Shown piece after piece: positions 54,247 to 61,632 of a DNA stretch of 64,000 nucleotides; within the stretch, counting starts at the first letter, position 1, and each line of letters starts with the position of its first letter. This stretch comes from Phycisphaeraceae bacterium (GTDB lineage: Bacteria; Planctomycetota; Phycisphaerae; Phycisphaerales; UBA1924). The stretch is taken from assembly GCA_019636555.1 (NCBI GenBank), contig JAHBXH010000001.1:248001-312000 (forward strand). Reading direction: 5' to 3'. Made by a program: the position numbers and the translations under genes. The notes under the pieces were generated by a model. That model did no database searches. It was given only the letters and a program-made list of their open reading frames with translations, and was not told the origin of the DNA.

Positions 54247-57200
54247 TCACGGACACAACAGCTCGTTGTACGCGACAACGAACAACTGGAAGTCCGTGTC
54301 ATCCACCACGCCGTCGTGGTTGAAGTCCGCCGGGCAGCCGAACGGCATGCTGCCGTCCGCGCAATCGAGAATGTTGTACGCGTTCAGGAAGATCGGGAAG
54401 TCCGCGTCGTCCACAAAGCCGTCGTTGTTCAGGTCCCACGGGCAGAACGCCCGCGCCGTGAACGCAAACCGCACCGCGACGGCGCCCGTCGTCACATTCG
54501 ACGTTGCCGCGTCGGGGTTGGTGTTGTTCCAGCGCGCAGCGCCCAAAGCGCTCGGAGTGAATTCGGTATCAAAATAGGAAAATGCAGGCAGGTTCGCCGT
54601 CGTCCGCATCGTGACGCACAGCGGGCCCCCCGTATAGATGAACGCGCGCTCGAACTCGATGAACCACTCGTTCTCGCCGGGAATCACAAAGTTCCCGCTC
54701 GCGGGGAACGCGCCCGCCGGGATCACTATCGCGCCCTGTCGCACAGTCACCACGCCCGGGCCGTTGTTCACCGCAAACGTGTCGCTCATCGTCAGCGGAG
54801 TCCGAGCCGCCGGCGCCAGCGTGACATCCAACCTGCCCACGGCGAGCGCCGCCGCAGGGAAAGTCGGTGCGACCCCCGTCGCGCTGTTCCGGAAACTCAT
54901 CCCCGTGATCGCCGACCCCACATCGATCGGAAGCAGCTGCGACGCCGGCACGATGATCTGCACCGCACCCGCTTGCGAAAGAAACTCGAACCCGTTGTCC
55001 GCTTCAACCGTCGCAAACGAGTTCGGCGTCATCACCGACGGCACGTACCCGAATCGCGCCGCGGCGATCGTCCCCCCGGTCGCTCCACCCAGATACGACC
55101 CGCTCCCCGCTCCGAAAGTCCCCCCAAAGACCGACCGGGCGCCCGGCAGCGTCGACGACACAGTCTCGCACTGCCCGACATCCAACGTGAATTTCTGATG
55201 GCGCACCATCACACACAGATTGCCTCCCTTGTACACAAACGCCTTCTGGAACTTGACGACTCTGCCGAACGCGCCCGTCGATCCCGGCGGAAGAGTCCCG
55301 GCCGACACCCCGAGCGCCCCGTCATACACCACGACGGCGTCAGCTCCCTGATTGACCGCATAGGTCGTCGACATCGTCGTAGGGGTTCTCGCCGCCGTGC
55401 TCAGCGTCAGCTCAAAGTCCGGGCAGATCGAATCCGCTGCCGGGCTCGCCGGGCCCCCCACCTGGTTGCGCAGCCACATCGAGTCGATCAGGCTCCCCGC
55501 CGGTATGTAACGCAGCTGTTCGGCGCTGATCACCACCTGGTACGAGTACTCGCCGAACCGCAACAGACCCGCGGCATACGAGTTGCCCGGATTCCCCAGG
55601 CTCAAGGGCGCGGTCGTCGCCGCGTCCACCTCGTGACGCAGAATCGTGGGAACAGTTGCCGTCCCCACCGCGCTCGAACTGTCGGTCGCGAGCAACGCAT
55701 CGATCTTGCTGGTCGCGTTGAGCCCATCCAATTGGGCAAAGGTCGCCCCGTTGCCCGTGTGCCGTACGTATGTATTCAGCGGCCCGCCCGTGTACGTGTA
55801 CGGATTCCGATACCGGAAAACATACGAGAACGGATTGTTGCTCCCGCCTCCCTTGAGCGCATTCGCCGGAATCACCAGCGCGCCCGAATACGCCGTCACC
55901 ACGTCCGCTCCGACATTGTTCGCAAAGGTTGTCGAGAGCGCGCCCGGCAGATTGACCGAGCGCGAGACATCGATCCGGTAGCTCGACCACACCGCCGCCG
56001 CCCCCGGCCACGCCGCAGCGCTCTGGTCGAGTCGCGCCGCATGCCCAACCAGCCGCGATCCCGGTGCGATCGTGTCGAACTGATCCGCCGCGTCCACGAT
56101 CATCACGCTCCGCGCAACGTCACGAACGAGCGAGTTGACGTTCGAATCTCCCTCTGCGCTCGCCGTGTCTTCCGGCGCGAACACCTTCGTCACGCCCCGG
56201 CGCAGGTCCGCCGCGTAGATGAACCGCGTCACCGGCGCGTTGGTCAGGCTCCCCGTCGCCGCAGTCCTCGAGACACTCGAATAAACGCCGCGAACCCCGG
56301 TGGTCGGATAGTCGTTGTTCACTGCCGCGTCGAGGAAACCCGTCACCCCAGCTCCCGTCCCGGGATGGTTGATGTCCACGCACAGGTCGCCGCCGAGGTA
56401 CAAGTACGGCACCTGAAACATGATCGCCGTGCCGTACTGCTCCGGTGTCGGCGATGCGTTCTCCGCCGCGAACGCGCCGTTGTTCAGCGTCCGCGCGCCG
56501 TTCACCACCAGCGTCTGGCTCCCCACGATGTTGGCGGCGTACGTCGTGCTCATCGCGCCGGTCGAGACGCCCTGGCTCAGCCGGATCTCGTAATCCGAAA
56601 AAGCGACATCCGAGGGCGGCCACGCAATCGATCCGTTCGCCGAATCCAGCCGGAACGTCATCCCCAGAATCGTCGCGCCCGCCGGAATCCCGAGCGCCGC
56701 TTCATCCACGTTGTACTGGAATCGCCGAACGCCGGGTCCGCCCAGCGGACCTTCCTGCCCGCTCGGTCCTTCCGCCGACGCGAGACTCGCCGGCACGATC
56801 GAGTTCATCGGCGCCGTGTACTCAAACCGCAGCACGTTCCCGTTGCCCACGCCCCCCGTCGCCGCCGTGCGCGACGTCGCGAAGCACGACGCCACGCCCT
56901 CGCCGCCGCCCGATCCATCCAGGAACACGGCGCTCGTCAATCCCGTTCCCGTGTAGTTGATGTCGATGCACAAGGATCCGCCCAAATACAAGAACCCGCG
57001 ATCGAATCCGATCACCGGCCCGAACGCTTCCGGCGTCGTGCCCGCCGCCGCCGCCGAATACGAATTCGTTGCGATCCCGAACGAACCGTCCATCACCAGC
57101 GTCTGCACGCCCGAAATGTTGTCCGCGAACGTCGCGCTCATCGTCGAAGCCGTCGTCGCCGCCGCGCTGATCCGCACTTCATAATCCGAAATCGTCACCG

Positions 57201-57474
57201 GCGAAGGCGGCCACGCCGTCGTGTTGCCGTTGTTCAGCCGCACGCGATACCCCGTGATCGTGCTCCCGATCGGTATGCCCGTCAGCGCCTGCGCATCGAT
57301 CACCATCATGAATCGCCGCGCCGAATCCCCGCCGATCGTCCCCTGGTTGTTCCCCGAGAGTTCAATTCCGTTCCCGCTCGACGGAACCACCGCGTGATCG
57401 GCGAATGATGCCGCTCCACACAGACCGGCGCAAACAAAAAAGCCCATCACGTGCCGGCGAGTCGACGTATCCAT
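54247..57474 (-). CDS. Secreted protein with five ~200-residue modules and dockerin-like tail
   Basis: 1,075 residues: signal peptide (GFFVCAGLCGAASFA), then five modules of the 39705/45333 family. Landmarks are LTGIPIGSTITGYRVRL, LGIPAGATILGMTFRL, FDTIAPGSRLVGHAARL, LRYIPAGSLIDSMWLR and LLPIDVGSAITGMSFR. Tail of the YNILDCADGSMPFGCPADFN type with four cysteines (CPWDLN, LDCA, CPADFN, LLCP). Largest member of the family. A rightward frame of similar length over the same DNA is its antisense shadow. Role unknown; extracellular. Confidence 0.8.
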   Translation of the reverse strand: MDTSTRRHVMGFFVCAGLCGAASFADHAVVPSSGNGIELSGNNQGTIGGDSARRFMMVIDAQALTGIPIGSTITGYRVRLNNGNTTAWPPSPVTISDYEVRISAAATTASTMSATFADNISGVQTLVMDGSFGIATNSYSAAAAGTTPEAFGPVIGFDRGFLYLGGSLCIDINYTGTGLTSAVFLDGSGGGEGVASCFATSRTAATGGVGNGNVLRFEYTAPMNSIVPASLASAEGPSGQEGPLGGPGVRRFQYNVDEAALGIPAGATILGMTFRLDSANGSIAWPPSDVAFSDYEIRLSQGVSTGAMSTTYAANIVGSQTLVVNGARTLNNGAFAAENASPTPEQYGTAIMFQVPYLYLGGDLCVDINHPGTGAGVTGFLDAAVNNDYPTTGVRGVYSSVSRTAATGSLTNAPVTRFIYAADLRRGVTKVFAPEDTASAEGDSNVNSLVRDVARSVMIVDAADQFDTIAPGSRLVGHAARLDQSAAAWPGAAAVWSSYRIDVSRSVNLPGALSTTFANNVGADVVTAYSGALVIPANALKGGGSNNPFSYVFRYRNPYTYTGGPLNTYVRHTGNGATFAQLDGLNATSKIDALLATDSSSAVGTATVPTILRHEVDAATTAPLSLGNPGNSYAAGLLRFGEYSYQVVISAEQLRYIPAGSLIDSMWLRNQVGGPASPAADSICPDFELTLSTAARTPTTMSTTYAVNQGADAVVVYDGALGVSAGTLPPGSTGAFGRVVKFQKAFVYKGGNLCVMVRHQKFTLDVGQCETVSSTLPGARSVFGGTFGAGSGSYLGGATGGTIAAARFGYVPSVMTPNSFATVEADNGFEFLSQAGAVQIIVPASQLLPIDVGSAITGMSFRNSATGVAPTFPAAALAVGRLDVTLAPAARTPLTMSDTFAVNNGPGVVTVRQGAIVIPAGAFPASGNFVIPGENEWFIEFERAFIYTGGPLCVTMRTTANLPAFSYFDTEFTPSALGAARWNNTNPDAATSNVTTGAVAVRFAFTARAFCPWDLNNDGFVDDADFPIFLNAYNILDCADGSMPFGCPADFNHDGVVDDTDFQLFVVAYNELLCP

Positions 57475-57611
57475 GATGCAATCCTCCGGAACAGAGTGAA
57501 TACCGGGATCGCGTATCAGCCTATTTAGAACGACGGGGCCGCGCCAAGCGCCGAATTCAATTTCTTTGCGACATCATCCCGCGAGCGTCCGGTTCATTTT
57601 CGGTGTGCATC

Positions 57612-58673
57612 TCAAATCTTCTTAATCACGCTCACCGCCGCGTACAAGCCCCCAACTTTTTCGCGCTCCACGACTTGCGCCGAAAACGCCGGGTTCAGCG
57701 GCTGCAATCGGATCATCTCTCCCGCCGCCCCGCTCTCAAAGAACACCCGCTTGAACGTCGTCTCCCCGTCACGCTCAAACCGCACGAAACAATCCATCCC
57801 CGCGCGCACCTCCCGCGCCGGACTGAACACGACAACATCTCCCTCCCGATACTCCGGCATCATGCTCTCTCCAACCACCCGCGCCGCAAACGCATCCGCA
57901 TCGTCGATGTCCGGACAACGCACATACTCGTCCGCCATCCGCGCAGGGTAAGAAAGATCCGTAAATTCAGCCGGATACCCCGCCTGAACTCGGTTGATGA
58001 GCGGGACTTCGCGGGCGAGGAAGCGAGACAGCGGGGCGGCGGCGAAGGCGCCGCGCGAGCCGGATGCGCGCGAGCCGGATGCGTGCGAGCCGGCCGAGTG
58101 CGCCCCGGAGGATTGCGCGTTGGATACCGGGGCGCCTGAAGTTTGTGCGTCGGATGTGCGCGCGTCGGGCGATGGCGGATCGAGCGGTGCGCCGATGAGT
58201 CGGTGGAGCTCGCCGGACTTGTACGCCTCGTCGAGCGCGCCGCGGAGTTTGCCTTCTTCGTCGATGCCGCTGGCGGCGAGGAGCGACGCGAGTTTTTTCT
58301 CGCGCTCGCGCTGCGCCGCTTCGCGCGCGGCGAGCTGCATCACCTCGCGGCGGAAGTGCGCGGGCGTGCGCTCCCACTCGGCGGCGCGCGCGAGGTCGCC
58401 CGCGTTCACCCCGAGCGCTTTTTCCAGCGACGCGATCATCGAATCGCTGGGCACTTCGCGCAGCGCGTTCTCGATCACGGACAGGTAACCCTTCGTGCAG
58501 CCCGCGGCACCCGCGAGTTCTTCGAGCGTGAGGTTGCGCGCGAGCCGGAGTTTCCGCAAGCGCGAGCCCCAGCGCATGCCGCCGGATTCGGTGGCGCCCG
58601 AGTTCGCGCCGTGCGTCGCGGGTGATTTTCTCTGCGTCGTGCCGGTCGCCGGTTTTTTCTTCTTCTTGGCCAT
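57612..58673 (-). CDS. LexA/CI-type self-cleaving repressor (HTH + S24 peptidase)
   Basis: 353 residues from the ATG at 58673. After a Lys-rich tip, an XRE-type helix-turn-helix (residues ~37-90, LRKLRLARNLTLEELAGAAGCTKGYLSVIENALRE split across the helices), a helical region, and a low-complexity linker (~165-205) made of short tandem repeats. The S24 domain has the A231-G232 cleavage site (QAGYPA), catalytic Ser270 (GESMMPEYREGD) and Lys308 (TTFKR), the same Ser-Lys spacing as LexA. DNA damage/RecA-stimulated autocleavage would relieve repression. It is divergent from the packaging operon and a dyad lies at that operon's start. Codon use changes near 57.98 kb, close to the cleavage site. Confidence 0.87.
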   Translation of the reverse strand: MAKKKKKPATGTTQRKSPATHGANSGATESGGMRWGSRLRKLRLARNLTLEELAGAAGCTKGYLSVIENALREVPSDSMIASLEKALGVNAGDLARAAEWERTPAHFRREVMQLAAREAAQREREKKLASLLAASGIDEEGKLRGALDEAYKSGELHRLIGAPLDPPSPDARTSDAQTSGAPVSNAQSSGAHSAGSHASGSRASGSRGAFAAAPLSRFLAREVPLINRVQAGYPAEFTDLSYPARMADEYVRCPDIDDADAFAARVVGESMMPEYREGDVVVFSPAREVRAGMDCFVRFERDGETTFKRVFFESGAAGEMIRLQPLNPAFSAQVVEREKVGGLYAAVSVIKKI

Positions 58674-58883
58674 GTGCGTGCTCGGTTGTCGAACGGTCTG
58701 CGTCCGGTTGGTGGGGCTGATGCGGGAGGTTGGTGGGAGTGGGTGGGGGGTGAGCGGATGGTGCGAAAAAAGACGGAAGCGGGCCCACCCGCGCAACTGC
58801 GCGCATGGACCGCCGGAATCTGCTACAATGCCAAACAAAGTTCGTACAATTTCGGCCAAACCCCTTTCTGGTTGGTTCCTGTT

Positions 58884-58911
58884 GTGGTAAACTGTATCAA
58901 ATGTTTACCAC
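58884..58911. promoter_or_regulatory. Operator-like dyad at start of packaging operon
   Basis: GTGGTAAAC, 10 bp, GTTTACCAC: perfect 9-bp arms. An extended -10-like TGGTAAACT (58885-58893) lies inside the left arm. It lies about 210 bp from the repressor start and directly at the first ATG of the rightward gene. A binding site for the divergent S24 repressor is the obvious inference. Confidence 0.65.
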
Positions 58912-59515
58912 TATGTCAACGCAGGTTCCCACGAATCGTTCGGCAGAATCCATCCGGGTGCAGCCCATGCGGGCCCAGCCGCTCCGGCCCGAAGCCGGGG
59001 TGCGCCGAAAGAGCCGGCGGGTCGCGCCGAATCTGGACCTGCGCCGGCGCGATGCGCTCGGCCGCGAACGCGTGGCGAGCATCATCGAGCACGCGCGCTG
59101 GCTGCCCAAGGCGGACCTGGCGCTTGTGAACTGGGCTTGTCGCAGCGGGCGGCCTCTCTCGGAACTCGCGGCGATGGGCGAAGCGCCGGCGTGGGTGCTC
59201 AGTCGGCGGCTGCGCCGGATCGTCGCGCGCGCGACCTCGCGCGAATTCCGGTATGTCGCGCTCCTGCTCGATGTGCACGATTCGCCTCCCGCTTGGCCTC
59301 CCACTTGGCCTCCCTCGGGGTTTCCCTCGGGATCACCCCAGCAGCCGGCGCGCAACGACCTCGACGAAGGAGCGCTGCAGCTTGCGATCGCGCGGGCGAT
59401 CTTTATCAACGGGCTGGCGGTGCGCGAGGTGGCGCGCGTGCTCGGCGTGCCGCGGAAGCGCATCACGCGCATCCGCGATGTCTTCGCGCTGCGTGCCGAA
59501 GCGCTGGCAACGTGA
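58901..59515 (+). CDS. HTH protein, first gene of packaging operon
   Basis: 204 residues from the ATG 58901 (200 from the ATG 58913, which would leave the dyad untranslated). The N-terminal third is Arg-rich; the C-terminal ~50 residues (LQLAIARAIFINGLAVREVARVLGVPRKRITRIRDVF, split) look like a helix-turn-helix. The middle has a Pro-rich segment (PPAWPPTWPPSG). Possibly a regulator or a small-terminase-like DNA-binding protein; the evidence does not separate these. 39 bp ahead of the ATPase gene. Confidence 0.62.
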   Translation: MFTTMSTQVPTNRSAESIRVQPMRAQPLRPEAGVRRKSRRVAPNLDLRRRDALGRERVASIIEHARWLPKADLALVNWACRSGRPLSELAAMGEAPAWVLSRRLRRIVARATSREFRYVALLLDVHDSPPAWPPTWPPSGFPSGSPQQPARNDLDEGALQLAIARAIFINGLAVREVARVLGVPRKRITRIRDVFALRAEALAT

Positions 59516-59554
59516 TCAACCAACTTTCTACGTCACTTTCTTCGGGGGCACTTC

Positions 59555-60463
59555 ATGCGAACTCTTTCGAAACGGATTTCATTGAACGGGCGCGCGCCGA
59601 CGGGCAAGCTGCTGCGCGCGTGCTGCCGCTTCGGGATCGGCGTCACGCGCGCGAGCGCGCCGGCGCGAGACTATGGCGATCTCGACACTCTTCTCGCGCT
59701 CGCGCCGGGCGACATCGCGCTCATCACCGGTCCGAGCGGGTGCGGCAAATCGACCTTGCTCCGGGCTCTGTTCCGCGCGCTGCGCGGGCGCAACGCGAAG
59801 TTCCGCGATCTTTCTTCCGCTCGAAAGTGCGAGCGGGTGAACAAGGCGGTGATCGACCTGATCCCGCTGCCTCTCGAGAAATCGCTGCGCTTGCTTGCCG
59901 CGGCGGGGCTGGCCGATCCTTTCGTGCTCGGGCGAACGGTGCGCGAGTTATCGGTGGGGGAGCGGATGCGGTTCATGCTCGCGCGCTCGCTCGCGGAATG
60001 CGCCGATGCCGAGTGGCTGTTGCTCGATGAGTTTCTCACGATGCTCGATCGCGAAACGGCGGTCGCGGTGGCCTCATCGCTCAGGCGTGCGGCACGAGAG
60101 ATTGCGCCCGAGCTTCGCATCGTGGTCGCGACGCCTCATGAGGATGTGGCGGGAGCGCTGGGTGTGAAGACAGCAAGCCCCCTCCGTCATCGCTGCGCGA
60201 TGACACCTCCCCCTTTGGCAAAGGGGGAGGACTCTTTGGAGGCGAACACTGGGCGTGCGGCACGAGAGATTGCGCCCGAGCTTCGCATCGTGGTCGCGAC
60301 GCCGCATGAGGATGTGGCGGGAGCGCTGGGTGTGAAGACAGCAAACCCCCTCCGTCATCGCTGCGCGATGACACCTCCCCCTTTCGGAAAGGGGGAGGAC
60401 TCTTTGGAGGCGACCCTTGAGTGTGTGGTGAGCAGGCCTTCGGCCTGCGCATTTCAGACGTGA
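59555..60463 (+). CDS. ABC-type P-loop ATPase (COG2401-like N-terminal half) with duplicated 3' end
   Basis: 302 residues. Walker A GPSGCGKST at 59-67, an ABC-like LSVGERMRF, Walker B WLLLDEFL and the switch His region VVATPHED. ATPases of this type are fused to a GNAT acetyltransferase in COG2401 proteins; here the acetyltransferase is a separate gene 170 bp downstream. The 3' third is a 168-bp in-frame tandem duplication that repeats the last ATPase strand (REIAPELRIVVATPHEDVAG) plus a palindromic element, so residues beyond about 200 are probably not functional sequence. The role in packaging modules is unknown. Confidence 0.72.
   Translation: MRTLSKRISLNGRAPTGKLLRACCRFGIGVTRASAPARDYGDLDTLLALAPGDIALITGPSGCGKSTLLRALFRALRGRNAKFRDLSSARKCERVNKAVIDLIPLPLEKSLRLLAAAGLADPFVLGRTVRELSVGERMRFMLARSLAECADAEWLLLDEFLTMLDRETAVAVASSLRRAAREIAPELRIVVATPHEDVAGALGVKTASPLRHRCAMTPPPLAKGEDSLEANTGRAAREIAPELRIVVATPHEDVAGALGVKTANPLRHRCAMTPPPFGKGEDSLEATLECVVSRPSACAFQT
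60085..60420 (+). repeat. 168-bp tandem duplication in ATPase gene
   Basis: Copy 1 60085-60252, copy 2 60253-60420. Over the first ~158 bp they differ at four positions, two of them a compensatory pair in the palindrome stem. Each copy contains a two-stem palindromic element (60178-60233 and 60346-60401). Confidence 0.93.
60178..60233. repeat. Two-stem palindromic element, copy 1
   Basis: GTCATCGC-tgc-GCGATGAC followed by CCTCCCCCTTTG-g-CAAAGGGGGAGG (12-bp perfect arms). Copy 2 is at 60346-60401 with the second stem changed to CTTTC-g-GAAAG. Copy 3 is at 61434-61490 in and after the acetyltransferase gene. Confidence 0.93.
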
Positions 60464-60525
60464 TTTGTCTCCGGGGCTGCCGCTGCGCGGCAAGCCCCGG
60501 CTATTGCCGATCACGCCTTCGGCGT
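60431..60525. repeat. Three short palindromes after the ATPase gene
   Basis: GCAGGCC-ttc-GGCCTGC (60431-60447), a CCGGGGC...GCCCCGG long stem with one bulge (60470-60499) and CACGCC-ttc-GGCGTG (60511-60525). They fill most of the gap between the ATPase and acetyltransferase genes; the first lies inside the ATPase reading frame. Confidence 0.8.
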
Positions 60526-60632
60526 GCAACACGGATTCACAGTGGAAGTCACCTTTCCAGACTTGGCGAGTGTGCGGCGTTGCCCTGGGCACGAGCTTCT
60601 TATCCCGCGACACATTTTCCTTGGGGGTTCTT

Positions 60633-61460
60633 ATGCAACAGATTCGTCCAACGGTTCTTCGGATCGGTACGTGCACGCGCGAGGAAGCGGGCGAACTGCT
60701 CGCGGATCACTACGCGCCGGGGAGTCCGACGCGAGTGTGCGCGCTGCTCGGCGCACGGCTGGAAATCGCGGGCGAGACAAGATTGGTCGGCGTGCTGGCC
60801 GTCACGTACCCAACACTCAATGACCGCTGGCGCGAGAAGGCATGGCCGGGCGTGTACGACATTGCCGACAAGCGCGAGCGCGCGAAGAAGCTGAACGCGA
60901 CAGTCCGCCGGATCGCGCGGGTCGTCGTCGTCCCCCAGCAGCGCGGGCGCGGCATCGCGACGGCGCTGGTGCGTGCGTATTTGCGCCGGCCGCTCACGGA
61001 GCGGACGGAAGCGGTCGCGGCGATGGGAGATTTCTGCGGCTGCTTCGCGAGCGCCGGGATGCGCGCGGTCGAGTGCGCACCCAGCGAACGCGACACGAGA
61101 TTGGCGCGCGCACTCAAAGAGTTGCGTATCAGACCCGAGACGCTGGCGGATGACCGCGCGGCGGAGAGGCTGCTTGCGAACGGGGAATTCGTTCGGGCGA
61201 TCCGTGCGTGGGCGAACAGCGCCGGCGCAACGCGGAAGTGGCTCGAGCGCGCGGACGCGATCCAGATGCTCGCGCCGATGGCGGCGCGGGGCGTGGTCGA
61301 GAAGAAACGCGTGGTGTGGGTGGCGGAGGCAGGAGCGGGAAGGGACAAAGGGGCAGAGGGGCAAAGGGAAGAGAGGTGTCGAGGTGGCAAGGTGCCGACG
61401 TGCCGAGGGGGATGCAAAGGAAAGGCAAGATCAACCCCCTCCGTCATCGCTTCGCGATGA
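60633..61460 (+). CDS. GNAT acetyltransferase (COG2401-like C-terminal half), 3' end overwritten by repeat
   Basis: 275 residues from the ATG at 60633 (GGGGG upstream). The acetyl-CoA-binding motif VVPQQRGRGIATALVRAYL lies at about 99-117, after a four-strand N-terminal sheet (LGARLEIAGETRLVGVLAVTYP, split). Its order behind a P-loop ATPase reproduces the fused ATPase-acetyltransferase proteins of COG2401, found in archaea and phage-like contexts. The last ~35 residues are encoded by octamer repeats and the stop codon lies in palindromic element copy 3. The natural C-terminus is probably near residue 235. Confidence 0.75.
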   Translation: MQQIRPTVLRIGTCTREEAGELLADHYAPGSPTRVCALLGARLEIAGETRLVGVLAVTYPTLNDRWREKAWPGVYDIADKRERAKKLNATVRRIARVVVVPQQRGRGIATALVRAYLRRPLTERTEAVAAMGDFCGCFASAGMRAVECAPSERDTRLARALKELRIRPETLADDRAAERLLANGEFVRAIRAWANSAGATRKWLERADAIQMLAPMAARGVVEKKRVVWVAEAGAGRDKGAEGQREERCRGGKVPTCRGGCKGKARSTPSVIASR

Positions 61461-61490
61461 CACCTCCCCCTTTGGCAAAGGGGGAGGACG
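61434..61490. repeat. Two-stem palindromic element, copy 3
   Basis: Same design as 60178-60233 (GTCATCGC-ttc-GCGATGAC, then CCTCCCCCTTTG-g-CAAAGGGGGAGG). It provides the TGA that ends the acetyltransferase frame. Confidence 0.93.
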
Positions 61491-61632
61491 CAGTCGGGCG
61501 AGCACGTCATTTCGTTTCGGGCTCGTGAAGGAGCGCGAAGTGGGCTTCCGCCGCCGCACACGTTTTCAAATACTGACTTGCAGACCCGTGGCTTGAACTT
61601 TCTCTTCTCTCGACACCTCGACACCTTCTCCC

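Noticed and set aside
54223..57408. 1,061-residue rightward open frame
   Set aside because: Runs antisense over the whole five-module secreted protein gene; Arg/His-rich composition typical of a shadow frame.
19300..57980. A simple 39-kb inversion to explain the change of strand composition
   Set aside because: Both apparent switch points lie inside intact reading frames (purB and the repressor), and genes at 20-28 kb look mixed; an inversion would have broken those genes.
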